A stretch of 64,000 bases of DNA from Stenotrophomonas nitritireducens (GTDB taxonomy: Bacteria; Pseudomonadota; Gammaproteobacteria; Xanthomonadales; Xanthomonadaceae), in contig NZ_LDJG01000007.1 in NCBI RefSeq assembly GCF_001431425.1, positions 84,882 to 148,881 of the forward strand. The letters are read 5' to 3'. The notes beneath the pieces were generated by a model. The model saw nothing but the letters and a program-made list of their open reading frames with translations. It was not told the origin of the DNA and did not search any database. Position numbers and translations under genes: made by a program. This document shows positions 41,716 through 51,011 of this stretch, one piece after another (within the stretch, counting starts at the first letter, position 1; every line of letters starts with the position of its first letter).

Positions 41716-43113
41716 GTGACGAGCGTGAGAGTGCTCCTGGGATTTTTGATGCTCTGTCTGTCGATTGGCGCGCATGCCGGGGAACACGCTCCGGCCAGCC
41801 ATGCCGAACAGGTTTTCGGGCTCTGGCTGGCCGCATTCAATGCCGGAGACCGCGATGGCCTGCAGGCGTTTGTTGCGGATCACAAGGGCGGCCGCGATGC
41901 CCAGCGCGATCTCGACCTGCGCGAAGCGATGGGCCGTTTCCGTTTGCTGGGAATCAAATCCAGCAGCACGCACTCGATGCAGGCGATGCTGCTTTCCGAA
42001 TCGACCGATCGCGGTGTGCTGGCGAGCCTGGAGGTCGATCCCGCGAGCCCGGCCGATGTCAGCCGGTTCCAGCTCGAGGGCATGGAACTGCCGGCCGAAT
42101 TCCAGCCGCGGCGCCTGCCGTTGCCGGTGCTGCTGGCCGAGAGCCGGCGGCGGCTGGATTCGGCCCGGGATGACGACACGCTGTCCGGTGCGCTGCTCGT
42201 GGCCAAGGACGGGAAAATCCTGCTGCGCTGGCAGGGCGGGCAGGCGGACAGGGAGCGGAAGATCGGGGTCGACGGGGCGACCCGGTTTCGATTGGCGTCG
42301 TTGAACAAGATGTTCACGGCGGTAGCGATCCTGCAACTGCAGGAAGCGGGCAGGCTGTCGCTGGACGACAGCGTCGCCACGCATCTGCCGGATTATCCGG
42401 ATCAGGCGGTGGCCGGAAAGATCACGGTGCGGCAGCTGCTCAACCACACCAGCGGGCTGGGCGACATCTTCGGCGAGGAGTTCGAGAGGCGTTCGCAATC
42501 GCTGCGGACATTGCGGGACTATTGGAGCCTGGCCGGCAACGAACCGTCGAGCGCCGCGCCGGGAAGCGAGGACGGGTATTCCAACTACGGTTACATCCTG
42601 CTCGGATCGATCATCGAGGCGGTGAGCGGGCAGTCCTACTACGACTATGTCGGCGAGCACATTTACCGTGTCGCCGGCATGGATTCGACGGGGGCGGAGC
42701 CGGAGTCGTCGCCGGTGCCCGGGCGGGCGGTGGCCTACACCCGGGTCGAGGGCCGTTGGGTGCCGGAAACCCGGACGTTGCCATGGCGGGGTACGTCCGC
42801 CGGTGGCGGTTACAGCACGGTCGAGGACATGCTGAAATTCGTCGAGGCTCTGCGCGCTGGCCGGCTTGTTTCGCCGGCGTCGCTGGCGACGGCGACGTCG
42901 CCGCAGAACCACAAGGGATGGTACGGCCATGGCTTCATGGTGGGCGGCGAGGGCCAGGCGCGGCAGTACGGGCATGAAGGCGGGGCGCCAGGCGCCAACG
43001 CCGCCCTGGCGGTGTTGCCCGGACCAGGCTACGTGGTGGTCGGCCTGGGCAATGTCGATCCAGGAGCGATGGAGAACATGGTGAATTTCATCGTCCATCG
43101 CCTGCCGTTGTAG
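41716..43113 (+). CDS. Serine hydrolase, beta-lactamase/class C PBP-like
   Basis: Secreted or periplasmic serine hydrolase of the beta-lactamase-related (class C / AmpH-EstB) family. The 465-residue precursor has a signal peptide ([15 protein letters not shown]), an N-terminal NTF2-like segment ([23 protein letters not shown]), then the catalytic domain: SxxK as SLNK in RLASLNKMF, YxN as YSNYGY, and HxG as HEGGAPG. It may be an esterase or peptidase; nothing shows beta-lactam resistance. The start is GTG 41716 or GTG 41725; GGAGAGGG (41707-41714) fits the second better by spacing. It stands alone after the DUF3999 gene. Confidence 0.85.
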   Translation: MTSVRVLLGFLMLCLSIGAHAGEHAPASHAEQVFGLWLAAFNAGDRDGLQAFVADHKGGRDAQRDLDLREAMGRFRLLGIKSSSTHSMQAMLLSESTDRGVLASLEVDPASPADVSRFQLEGMELPAEFQPRRLPLPVLLAESRRRLDSARDDDTLSGALLVAKDGKILLRWQGGQADRERKIGVDGATRFRLASLNKMFTAVAILQLQEAGRLSLDDSVATHLPDYPDQAVAGKITVRQLLNHTSGLGDIFGEEFERRSQSLRTLRDYWSLAGNEPSSAAPGSEDGYSNYGYILLGSIIEAVSGQSYYDYVGEHIYRVAGMDSTGAEPESSPVPGRAVAYTRVEGRWVPETRTLPWRGTSAGGGYSTVEDMLKFVEALRAGRLVSPASLATATSPQNHKGWYGHGFMVGGEGQARQYGHEGGAPGANAALAVLPGPGYVVVGLGNVDPGAMENMVNFIVHRLPL

Positions 43114-43280
43114 GCCGGCGCGGCGGGCCCTGCCTCCGCAGATCCGCTGCATGCATCTTCGAGCAGGCTTGGCCGCGGCCGGGAAACCGGATCGCGGCAT
43201 GCGGCAGGGCTCGGGTTTGCCCCGCCTGCGGGAGCGGGCGAGAATTGCGGTTTCCCCACCCTTCGCGGAGCCGCGCTGCC

Positions 43281-44459
43281 ATGTCCATCGTTCGCATGAC
43301 CGACCTTGATCTTTCCGGCAAGCGTGTCCTGATCCGGCAAGACCTCAACGTGCCGATCGACGACAACGGCAGGATCACCTCCGAACAGCGCATCACCGCC
43401 TCGCTGCCGACGCTGAAGCTGGCGCTGGAGAAGGGCGCGGCGGTCATGGTCACATCGCACCTGGGCCGCCCGCAGGAAGGACAGTGGAGCCAGGCCGATT
43501 CGCTGGCGCCGGTGGCCGCGCGCCTGTCCGAACTGCTGGGCATGGACGTGCCGCTGGTCCGCGACTGGGTGGATGGCGTCGAGGTCGCGCCGGGCAGCAT
43601 CGCGCTGCTGGAGAACTGCCGCATGAACGTCGGCGAGAAGGCCGACGATGAAGCGCTGTCGAGGAAGTACGCCGCGCTGTGCGACGTGTTCGTGATGGAC
43701 GCCTTCGGCACCGCGCACCGCGCGCAGGCCTCCACCCATGGCGTGATCCGTTTCGCCCCGGTCGCCGCCGGCGGCCCGCTGCTGATGGCCGAACTGGACG
43801 CGCTGGACAAGGCGCTGGCCAACCCGGCGCGGCCGCTGCTGGCCATCGTCGCCGGCTCCAAGGTCTCGACCAAGCTGGAGCTGCTGTCCAGCCTGGTGGG
43901 CAAGGTGGACCAGCTGATCGTCGGCGGTGGCATCGCCAACACCTTCATCGCCGCCGAAGGCCACGGCGTGGGCAAGTCGCTGGTCGAGAACGACCTGCTG
44001 GACACCGCCCGCAAGATCGACGCCGACGCCAGGGCGCGCGGCGCAGAAATCCCGCTGCCGACCGACGTGGTGGTAGCGCCCGCATTTGCCGCTGACGCCC
44101 CGGCCACGATCAAGGCGGTCGATGCCGTTGGCGCCGACGACATGATCCTGGATATCGGCCCGCGGACTGCCGCGCAGTACGCCGGACTGATCGCCAGGGC
44201 CGGCACCGTGGTCTGGAACGGCCCGGTCGGCGTGTTCGAATTCGACGCCTTCGGCAAGGGCACCGAGGCGCTGGCGCGCGCCATCGCCGCGTCCAGCGCG
44301 TTCTCCATCGCCGGCGGCGGCGACACCCTGGCGGCCGTGGACAAGTACGGCATCGCCGGCGAGGTGAGCTACATCTCCACCGGCGGCGGCGCGTTCCTGG
44401 AATTCCTGGAGGGCAAGACCTTGCCGGCCGTGGCCGCGCTGGAGGCCCGCGGTTCGTGA
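43281..44459 (+). CDS. pgk: Phosphoglycerate kinase
   Basis: Glycolytic kinase converting 1,3-bisphosphoglycerate plus ADP to 3-phosphoglycerate plus ATP. The 392 residues contain [48 protein letters not shown] and the nucleotide site motif with [12 protein letters not shown] near the end. Several sites that are usually Arg-Val-Asp (RVDxNVP) read RQDLNVP here, as in other xanthomonads. The ATG follows GCGGAG by 10 bases. The stop overlaps the next start in GTGA. Confidence 0.96.
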   Translation: MSIVRMTDLDLSGKRVLIRQDLNVPIDDNGRITSEQRITASLPTLKLALEKGAAVMVTSHLGRPQEGQWSQADSLAPVAARLSELLGMDVPLVRDWVDGVEVAPGSIALLENCRMNVGEKADDEALSRKYAALCDVFVMDAFGTAHRAQASTHGVIRFAPVAAGGPLLMAELDALDKALANPARPLLAIVAGSKVSTKLELLSSLVGKVDQLIVGGGIANTFIAAEGHGVGKSLVENDLLDTARKIDADARARGAEIPLPTDVVVAPAFAADAPATIKAVDAVGADDMILDIGPRTAAQYAGLIARAGTVVWNGPVGVFEFDAFGKGTEALARAIAASSAFSIAGGGDTLAAVDKYGIAGEVSYISTGGGAFLEFLEGKTLPAVAALEARGS

Positions 44460-45100
44460 GCCGCGACGTCCTGTTCTTCGATCTCGACGGCACGCTGATC
44501 GATTCGGCCGTCGGCATCACCCGCTGCGTGGCTTACGCGCTGGAGAAGATGGACCAGCCGGTGCCGGGCGACGCCGAACTGCGCAAGTGGATCGGCCCGG
44601 CGCTGCGTACCAGCTTCGCGCCCGTGTTCGGCGATGCGGTGCGCGTCGAGCGGGCCGTGGAGTTGTACCGCGAACGCTTCGACCAGCATGGCTGGCAGGA
44701 GCACGACGTCTACGCCGGCATCGGCGAGGTGGTGCAGGGCCTGCATGCGGCCGGTCATCGCCTGGCCGTGGTCACCGCCAAGAACGAGCCGCATGCGCGG
44801 CGCATCGTCGAGCACCTGCCGTTCGGCGGCTGCTTCGAGGACGTGGTCGGCGCGACCGAGGATGGCGTGCGCAGCCACAAGCCGGAGCTGATCGCCGAAG
44901 CGCTGCAGCGCCTGTCGCTGGCGTCCGGGCAATGCTGGATGATCGGCGACCGGCGCATGGACATCGAAGGCGCGCGCCACCACGGCATGCGCAACGTCGG
45001 TGTGCTGTGGGGCTTCGGCGGCCGCGAGGAACTGACCGCGGCCGGTGCCGGCTCCCTGGCCGATACCCCCGCCGAACTGGCGCGGCTGCTGTCGCGCTAG
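44456..45100 (+). CDS. HAD family hydrolase, phosphoglycolate phosphatase-like
   Basis: A 214-residue haloacid-dehalogenase phosphatase with nucleophile Asp9 and Asp11 in [11 protein letters not shown], motif II Thr in VVTAKNEP, Lys in [11 protein letters not shown], and motif [18 protein letters not shown]. The cap domain type and sequence resemble Gph, which removes 2-phosphoglycolate. Translational coupling to pgk (GTG start in GTGA) is interesting, since 2-phosphoglycolate inhibits glycolytic enzymes; substrate is nevertheless inferred. Followed by a seven-copy REP array. Confidence 0.85.
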   Translation: MSRDVLFFDLDGTLIDSAVGITRCVAYALEKMDQPVPGDAELRKWIGPALRTSFAPVFGDAVRVERAVELYRERFDQHGWQEHDVYAGIGEVVQGLHAAGHRLAVVTAKNEPHARRIVEHLPFGGCFEDVVGATEDGVRSHKPELIAEALQRLSLASGQCWMIGDRRMDIEGARHHGMRNVGVLWGFGGREELTAAGAGSLADTPAELARLLSR

Positions 45101-45119
45101 AACGCACCGCGCCTCGCGC

Positions 45120-45740
45120 GTAAAGCGGGGCAACGCCCCGCTGCGGCTCTACCGGGAAGTCCCCCGCCGGGCGTTGCCCGGCGCTACAAGGCGGCGCGGG
45201 TCGCAGGTTCTGTAGAGCGGGGCAACGCCCCGCTGTGGCTTTGCCGGGAAGTCCCCCGCCGGGCGTTGCCCGGCGCTACAAGGCAGCGCGGGCTGCAGGT
45301 TCGGTAGAGCGGGGCAGCGCCCCGCTGCGGCTCTGCCGGGAAGTCCCCCGCCGGGCGTTGCCCGGCGCTACAAGACGGCGCGGGCTGCAGGTTCTGTAGA
45401 GCGGGGCAACGCCCCGCTGCGGCTCTACCGGGAAGTCCCCCGCCGGGCGTTGCCCGGCGCTACAAGGCGGCGCGGGCTGCAGGTTCGGTAGAGCCGGGGC
45501 AACGCCCCGCTGTGGCTTTGCCGGGAAGTCCCCCGCCGGGCGGCGCCCGGCGCTACAAGGCGGCGCGGGCTGCAGGTTCGGTAGAGCGGGGCAACGCCCC
45601 GCTGCGGCTCTACCGGGAAGTCCCCCGCCGGGCGTTGCCCGGCGCTACAAGGCGGCGCGGGCTGCAGGTTCGGTAGAGCGGGGCAACGCCCCGCTGTAGC
45701 TCTACCGGGAAGTCCTCCGCCGGGCGCTGCGCGGTGGTGC
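45120..45740. repeat. GTAG-headed REP block 6, seven tandem copies, period 92 bp
   Basis: Heads at 45120 (GTAA, degenerate), 45212, 45304, 45396, 45488, 45581 and 45673. The period is 92 bases, with one 93-base step where an extra C occurs in GAGCCGGGGC. The unit is GTAGAGCGGGGCAACGCCCC, a short spacer with GGGAAGTCCCCCGCC, an inverted GTAGCGCCGGGC-type hairpin, then a linker AAGGCGGCGCGGGCTGCAGG. This linker is different from those of blocks 2, 5 and 7. It is the largest array in the window and lies between the HAD gene and pyk. Confidence 0.93.
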
Positions 45741-45755
45741 GGCAAGACAGGGCGA

Positions 45756-45892
45756 TGTCCCGGCTGGCTTTCGGCCTGTCCCGCGAAGGCGGGTCGATGC
45801 CGGCGCCTGTCCATGCGTCGCGCCACCGCAGGACAGGATCGGATGGCTGTGCGGCATTGTCCGGACAGGCTGTCCGCCCTGTCTGCGGGACA
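45756..45892. promoter_or_regulatory. Cluster of TGTCC/GGACA motifs upstream of pyk
   Basis: Within 137 bases the pentamer TGTCC or its complement GGACA occurs eight times (45756, 45777, 45808, 45831, 45858, 45863, 45871, 45888). A perfect palindrome TGTCCGGACA lies at 45858-45867. By base composition fewer than one would be expected. It may be an operator region for pyk, whose start codon is about 90 bases further on. No known consensus is matched. Confidence 0.45.
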
Positions 45893-45983
45893 GTGCGGAA
45901 AGTCTCTTCTGAAATCGTATGCGACATCGTTGTCATGCACTGGATATGCTAATTTCGGCGGTCTTTCCGGGAGTTTTCGCACC

Positions 45984-47450
45984 ATGATCGAACGCCAGCG
46001 CCGCACCAAGATCCTCGCCACCCTCGGACCGGCCACCGATGCGCCGGGCGTGCTCGACGATCTGTTCCGCGCGGGCGTCAACGTGGTGCGGCTGAACTTC
46101 TCCCATGGCGATCCGTCCGGCCAGGCCAAGCGTGCGGCTGAAGTACGCGCCGCGGCCAACCGCGTCGGCGTGGAAGTGGGCATCCTGGCCGACCTGCCGG
46201 GTCCGAAGATCCGCATCGAGCGCTTCGCCGGCGGCAAGGTGCAGCTCAAGGCCGGCGACCGCTTCGACCTGATCGCCAGCGCCGACGCGGCCCCCGGCGA
46301 CGCCAGCCAGGTGGGCGTGAGCTACCTCGGCCTGCCGCAGGACGTGGGCCCGGGCGATGTCCTGCTGCTGGACGATGGCCTGATGCAGTTGCAGGTCGTG
46401 GAGGTGCAGGGCGAGCGCATCATCAACACGGTGCTCAACGATGGCGTGCTGTCCGACCGCAAGGGCCTGAACAAGCAGGGCGGCGGCCTCTCGCTGGGCG
46501 CGCTGACCGAGCGCGACAAGGAGCTGATCGGCATCGTGGCGAAGATCGGCGTGGACTTCATCGCCGTCTCCTTCTGCCGCAACGCGCAGGATATGAACGA
46601 TGCGCGCGCCATCGCCCAGCAGCATGGCTGCGACGCGGCGCTGGTGTCCAAGATCGAGCGCACCGAGGCGATCGAGAACCTGGAGGAGATCGTCGAGGCC
46701 AGCGACGTGGTGATGGTCGCGCGCGGCGACCTGGGCGTGGAGATCGGCGATGCCGAACTGCCGGGCCTGCAGAAGAAGATCATCAAGGCCGCGCTGGCGC
46801 AGAACAAGGTGGTGATCACCGCCACGCAGATGCTGCAGTCGATGGTCGAAAGTCCGATCCCGACCCGCGCCGAGGTGCTGGACGTGGCCAACTCGGTCAT
46901 CGACGGTACCGACGCGGTGATGCTGTCGGCCGAAACCGCGGCCGGCGCCTATCCGGTCAAGGCCGTCGAGGCGATGGCGCGCATCTGCCTCGGCGCCGAG
47001 CGCCAGTTCCAGATCGATACCGATTTCAACGCATCGCCGCGCAACCTGGAGCGCGCCGACCAGGCCATCGCCATGGCCACGATGTTCCTGTCCCAGCACG
47101 TGGGCGTGCGCGCGATCGTGGCGATGACCGAGTCCGGCGGCACTGCGCGCTACCTGTCGCGCTTCCGCGCCAAGGCGCCGGTGTTCGCGGTGACCCGCCA
47201 CGACGGCGCGCGCCGGCAGATGGCGCTGATGCGCGATGTGTTCCCGATCAACTTCGACAGCCGCGGCTTCACCCCGCGCGAAGCCGCGCGCGGCAGCATC
47301 CGCCTGCTGGTCGAGGCCGGCCTGCTGCAGGTCGGCGACCGCGTGGTGTTCACCAGCGGCGAGCACATGGAAACCCATGGCGCCACCAACACCCTGCGCC
47401 TGCTCGAGGTCGGCAACGACGGCCGCGCCAGCGGACTGGGCGAGCTGTAA
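45984..47450 (+). CDS. pyk: Pyruvate kinase
   Basis: Final glycolytic step, phosphoenolpyruvate plus ADP to pyruvate plus ATP. The 488-residue protein has RRTKILATLGPATD, VVRLNFSHG, the catalytic Lys in VSKIERTEAIENLEEI, the metal-site Glu and Asp of that and the following ARGDLGVEI region, TATQMLQSMVESPIPTRAEVLDVANSV and a C-terminal allosteric domain ending METHGATNTLRLLEVG. The layout is that of bacterial PykA. ATG 45984 follows GGGAG by 10 bases. The frame is open well upstream but only in non-conserved sequence. Confidence 0.96.
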   Translation: MIERQRRTKILATLGPATDAPGVLDDLFRAGVNVVRLNFSHGDPSGQAKRAAEVRAAANRVGVEVGILADLPGPKIRIERFAGGKVQLKAGDRFDLIASADAAPGDASQVGVSYLGLPQDVGPGDVLLLDDGLMQLQVVEVQGERIINTVLNDGVLSDRKGLNKQGGGLSLGALTERDKELIGIVAKIGVDFIAVSFCRNAQDMNDARAIAQQHGCDAALVSKIERTEAIENLEEIVEASDVVMVARGDLGVEIGDAELPGLQKKIIKAALAQNKVVITATQMLQSMVESPIPTRAEVLDVANSVIDGTDAVMLSAETAAGAYPVKAVEAMARICLGAERQFQIDTDFNASPRNLERADQAIAMATMFLSQHVGVRAIVAMTESGGTARYLSRFRAKAPVFAVTRHDGARRQMALMRDVFPINFDSRGFTPREAARGSIRLLVEAGLLQVGDRVVFTSGEHMETHGATNTLRLLEVGNDGRASGLGEL

Positions 47451-47887
47451 GTCCGGCTTGGCCCCGGAAGGCGGTGGTGCCCGGCCGTTGGTCGGGCAAT
47501 GCGCCGTGATTCGCGGCATGACCGGGTCTGTAGAGTGAGGCTTGCCCCGCCGCGGTTCGATCATGAGGCCCGTGTCCATGCCCGGGCAGAACCGCTTCTT
47601 GCAGGAACGAGGTCAGTCGCGAGCGGGGCATCGCCGGTAACGACTCAGCGGGGCGCTGGCCCGCTCCATGGAGGGATTTGCCGGCTTCCCCGGTAGTCGG
47701 CGAACAACCACGGAAACGGGGGTGGTTGCCCACCGCCGGCGACTTCCCTGTCGGTGCCGCCCGCCACATCGGGAAACCCAGGATGCAACCGGCTTGGGGA
47801 CCGCTCGGGGCCGGCGCATGGACAACCCCACGCGGCCACCTGCGACCGGCTCCGGCGGTTGCCGTACGCTGTCGACGCCGGCCTCCG
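47451..47887. other. Convergent intergenic region with decayed REP remnants
   Basis: Between pyk and the autotransporter gene there is no supported gene. GTAGAGTGAGGCTTGCCCCG at 47530 and the stretch 47617-47672 (GCGGGGCATCGCC then CAGCGGGGCGCTGGCCCGC) look like worn copies of the GTAG REP. A GTAG followed by imperfect inverted repeats lies at about 47694-47750. No clear rho-independent terminator for pyk is seen; the REP remnants may serve that purpose. Confidence 0.5.
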
Positions 47888-49453
47888 CTACCAGCTGAAA
47901 CCCGCGCCGGCGGAAACGCCCCTCTCACTGCCGGAGAACGCGCCGCTCAACGACACGCTGGCATTGGGGGCGACGATCCGCTGGTAGCCCACTGCCAGTG
48001 CGGAGCGTCCGCCCTGCATGCCGACACCCACGCCCACCCGGTTCTGTCCGGGCAGGCCGGCGGTATTGAGCGCGGCGGCGGCCATGGCGCCGCCCATCGC
48101 GCCCAGGCGGTCGATGCGCGCATCCATGTGGCCGAGGCGGCGGTCCAGGTCGCTGCGGAACTGGGTGAACTGGTCGTTCCAGGCTGCGAATTTCTGGTCG
48201 GTGTAGGTCCTGGAGGAGGCCAGCGTCTGGGTGGCACTGGTGTCGGTGTAGGACTTCGACGTGGCCAGCGTGGCGGCATCGCCGGCGGCCATGTCCTCGC
48301 GGACATCGGTGTAATCCTTCGCCCCGCCCAAGGCCGCGCCGGCGACGGAAGCCACCTGGGCGTCGGTATAGGCATTGGCCGATGCCAGCGTTGCTGCATC
48401 GCCGGCATCGGCATAAGACTTGGCCGCATCCAGCGCCACGTCCGCCGCGGTACCGGCGGCGGATGCCACCTTCGCATCGGTGTAGGCGTTGGCGGCGGCC
48501 AGGGCGCTGGCGTTGCCTGCCTGCAGCTGTCGAAGGTTCACCGCATCGGTGGCCTGGGTGCCGTCTGCCAGATGGATGATCTGTTGCTCGCCGCCGGTAC
48601 GCCCCACGGCCACGGCGTAGTCGCGGTCGGCAACGGCCATGTAGCCGATGGCGGTGCTGCCGATGTTGTCGGCATGCGATGCGTAGCCGAAAGCGCTGCT
48701 GTATTGGGCGTTGGCGACGTTGAAGGCGCCGAAGGCGCTGCTGCCCCAGCCATTGGCGGTGTTGGTGTAGCCCACGGCGCTGCTGAGCATGCCGTTGGCG
48801 GTATTGAACCCGCCGATTGCAGTGCCGTAATCAGCGCTGGCTTTGCTGCCCACCCCTACGGCGCTGGCGGCTTCGCCGCTGGCGGAGACGGCAGCGCCGA
48901 CCGCGACCGAGCCGGCGCCACTGGCGGTGCTGGTCTCGCCGGGATTCCAGACGCCGTCGCCGTTGAGGTCATACCACCCGGACAGGACGATGCTGCCCGT
49001 GCCCGAAGCCTCGCCCATGTAGCCGAAAGCACTGCCCATATTGCCGCTGGCGTCGTTCTTGTAGCCAAAGGCGTTGCTGGCGGTGCCGGTGGCGATGTTG
49101 AGGTAGCCGAATGCATTGCTGAAAGGACCACTGGCGGAATTGCTGCTGCCGAAGGCACTGCTGCCTGTGCCTGCAACGAAGTTTCTCCAGCCATAGGCGT
49201 TGCCGCTGCCGCTGGCATTGTTCTGATATCCGGAAGTCGTGGCACTTGCAGAGCATGTGGTGTTCTCGACGCCGCTTTCAGTGCCTTGGTTGGTGTCGAG
49301 CGCTGGATTGGCGACCCAGCTCTGAGTCGCTGGATCCCACACCAGGCATGCCGGGTCTGCGGCCAGCGCCGGCAGCGCGACGGACGAGGCCAGCGCGAGC
49401 GCCAGCAGTGAAAGCACGGGACAGCGGGAAATGCGCGGCTTGCGGATGTACAT
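47888..49453 (-). CDS. Trimeric autotransporter adhesin (YadA-like)
   Basis: Surface adhesin of type Vc secretion, small at 521 residues. It has a signal peptide (about 1-31, ending LPALAA), then a head of about 240 residues made of repeated 14-residue-like units with AxGxxSxAxG character (GTGSSAFGSSNSASG, SNAFGYLNIATGTA, SSAVGYTNTANGWG). A neck motif follows (DAVNLRQLQ), then a short coiled-coil stalk with repeated YTDAKVAS/YTDAQVAS units. A C-terminal YadA anchor comes last (LPGQNRVGVGVGMQGGRSAL, ending FSW). The head contains an unusual calcium-loop-like DLNGDGVWNPGE. GGAGAAC precedes the ATG. Confidence 0.92.
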   Translation of the reverse strand: MYIRKPRISRCPVLSLLALALASSVALPALAADPACLVWDPATQSWVANPALDTNQGTESGVENTTCSASATTSGYQNNASGSGNAYGWRNFVAGTGSSAFGSSNSASGPFSNAFGYLNIATGTASNAFGYKNDASGNMGSAFGYMGEASGTGSIVLSGWYDLNGDGVWNPGETSTASGAGSVAVGAAVSASGEAASAVGVGSKASADYGTAIGGFNTANGMLSSAVGYTNTANGWGSSAFGAFNVANAQYSSAFGYASHADNIGSTAIGYMAVADRDYAVAVGRTGGEQQIIHLADGTQATDAVNLRQLQAGNASALAAANAYTDAKVASAAGTAADVALDAAKSYADAGDAATLASANAYTDAQVASVAGAALGGAKDYTDVREDMAAGDAATLATSKSYTDTSATQTLASSRTYTDQKFAAWNDQFTQFRSDLDRRLGHMDARIDRLGAMGGAMAAAALNTAGLPGQNRVGVGVGMQGGRSALAVGYQRIVAPNASVSLSGAFSGSERGVSAGAGFSW

Positions 49454-49668
49454 GACGTTCTCCGGTCGGGCGGGGCTTCATTGCCACCACTGCGGAGAAC
49501 ACGGAAAGCGGAAGCCGGCTGACAGCCGGCGTGAGTCCGTGCCTTGCCACCGGACGACGCAACACTGCCGGCCGGCTTTCCTGGAGGCAGCGACCACGTC
49601 CGTGGGGACGGGTTTATCGGCGACGGCTTTCGGCTATCGTGCCGGCATCCACCTGCCGGAGCCGACGC

Positions 49669-50376
49669 ATGTACAAGTCCTGTCTTCTGTCGCTGCCGCT
49701 TTTCGTCACGGTGCTGGCCGCCTGCTCACCCACGCCACCGCCTGCGGCATCCGCACCGGAAGGGGTGCCCACCGAATCTGCCGGGACTACGGGAGCCGGG
49801 GATGCGACGGTGGTCGCTCCTGTCGTCGACACCTGGGAGCTTCCTGATACCCCCGGCACCCGCGCGCAATGGGAGGCGCGTTTCGGCAAGGAAAACCTGC
49901 GTGCGGAAACCCGCTATGGGCCGGAAGGCGAGGGCGAGTATCCGGTGCTGGTGCTGTTTCCGGACGATGCGCGCAAGCGCCTGGTACTGGACCTGGACGC
50001 CGACCGCGCGGACGCGGCGGTCACCGGCGTGAGCGTGTCCGATGCGGAGTCGCTGTGGCATGAGGCCAGCGGCCTGCGCGTCGGCATGCCGTTGGCGGAA
50101 CTGGTGGCGCTGAACGGTGCGTCGATCAGCTTCTTCGGGCTGGACTGGGATTACGGCGGCACGGTCGAGGACTGGCACGACGGCAGGCTCGGCAACCCGC
50201 CAGGCGCCAGCCGGTTCCGCGCGGTGACGCTGGTCGCGCGCGAGGGCGCCGATGGCGATGCGGTACCGGTGGGCGACAGCAGCTTCCGCAGCGATGACGC
50301 CCAATGGCCCGGTATCGGCAAGGATCTGCTCGTGGGGGAGATCGGCATCCATTGGTCGATGGACGGCACGCCATAG
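49669..50376 (+). CDS. Hypothetical lipoprotein
   Basis: A 235-residue predicted lipoprotein: MYKSCLLSLPLFVTVLAACS, lipobox VLAAC (Cys19), then a Pro/Ala/Thr-rich linker and a globular domain from about residue 55 (WELPDTPGTRAQWEARFGKENL). The segment GLRVGMPLAELVALNGASIS with FFGLDWDYGG is a pattern I recall from uncharacterised lipoproteins in other bacteria. No function assigned. CCGGAG lies 8 bases before ATG 49669. It stands 78 bases before the ECF sigma gene, which may or may not be cotranscribed. Confidence 0.78.
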   Translation: MYKSCLLSLPLFVTVLAACSPTPPPAASAPEGVPTESAGTTGAGDATVVAPVVDTWELPDTPGTRAQWEARFGKENLRAETRYGPEGEGEYPVLVLFPDDARKRLVLDLDADRADAAVTGVSVSDAESLWHEASGLRVGMPLAELVALNGASISFFGLDWDYGGTVEDWHDGRLGNPPGASRFRAVTLVAREGADGDAVPVGDSSFRSDDAQWPGIGKDLLVGEIGIHWSMDGTP

Positions 50377-50453
50377 GCGGCGTCGGCTGGCGGACATCCA
50401 GCGGGCGGACAGGGGCAGCCTGACCCGCCCTCCTTGCCGGCGACCGGGGAGCA

Positions 50454-51011
50454 ATGGAAGATCGCCGGCAGGACGGGGAGGGCGAAGGGATGGGCGATCC
50501 GGCAGGGGACGTCGCCGCGCGCGCGGCATTCTGCGAGCTGTACGACGAACTGCAGCGGCTGGCGCATCGCCGGCTGGGCCGCGCGCGGCATACCGCGCTG
50601 GATACCGTGGCCCTGCTGCACGAAACCTTCCTCAAGCTGGATGGCAAGGTCGCGTCCGTGGCCGGTCGCGGGCAGTTCATGGCGCTGGCCGGCAAGGCCA
50701 TGCGCCAGGTGATCGCCAACTACCTGCGCGACCGCCAGGCGCAGAAGCGCGGTGGCGGGCTGGAGCGGATCACCCTGCACACCGGCCTGTCCGGCGCTGC
50801 CACCGACACCGACGCGCTGGACCTGGAGTCGGGCATGCAGGCGCTGGAGCAGCTGGACCCGCGCCTGGTCGAACTGGTGGAGTGCCATTTCTACGGCGGC
50901 ATGGAATTTTCCGAGATCGCTGCCCTGCGCGGCTGCAGTGAACGCACCGTCTACCGCGACTGGCAATGCGCGCGCGCCTGGTTGCATGCGCGCCTGGGAG
51001 CGCCGACATGA
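50454..51011 (+). CDS. ECF family RNA polymerase sigma factor (kinase-linked type)
   Basis: A 185-residue sigma-70 factor of the ECF group with only regions 2 (about 22-95) and 4 (about 120-180, ending in an HTH: FSEIAALRGCSERTVYRDWQCARAWL). It resembles the TIGR02999-type factors found next to Ser/Thr kinases. In region 2.2 the acidic patch of ordinary ECF factors (DAED in DAEDLVQETF) reads DTVA (50-53) in DTVALLHETFL, with Thr51. Start ATG 50454 has GGGGAGC at 3-5 bases; ATG 50490 is an alternative. The stop overlaps the kinase start (ATGA). No anti-sigma gene is nearby. Confidence 0.9.
   Translation: MEDRRQDGEGEGMGDPAGDVAARAAFCELYDELQRLAHRRLGRARHTALDTVALLHETFLKLDGKVASVAGRGQFMALAGKAMRQVIANYLRDRQAQKRGGGLERITLHTGLSGAATDTDALDLESGMQALEQLDPRLVELVECHFYGGMEFSEIAALRGCSERTVYRDWQCARAWLHARLGAPT

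Noticed and set aside
41716..43113. Calling the serine hydrolase a beta-lactamase resistance gene (ampC)
   Set aside because: SxxK, YxN and HxG are shared by esterases and peptidases; the NTF2-like N-terminal segment and sequence do not point to a true AmpC.
40249..43200. Minus-strand open frame of about 980 codons opposite the DUF3999 and serine hydrolase genes
   Set aside because: It crosses two recognisable genes and an intergenic gap, and its translation turns Pro/Arg-rich. No family motif.
47530..47600. GGTTCGATC near a GC-rich stretch as a possible tRNA
   Set aside because: No acceptor stem, anticodon arm or CCA can be folded around it; it is next to a decayed REP.
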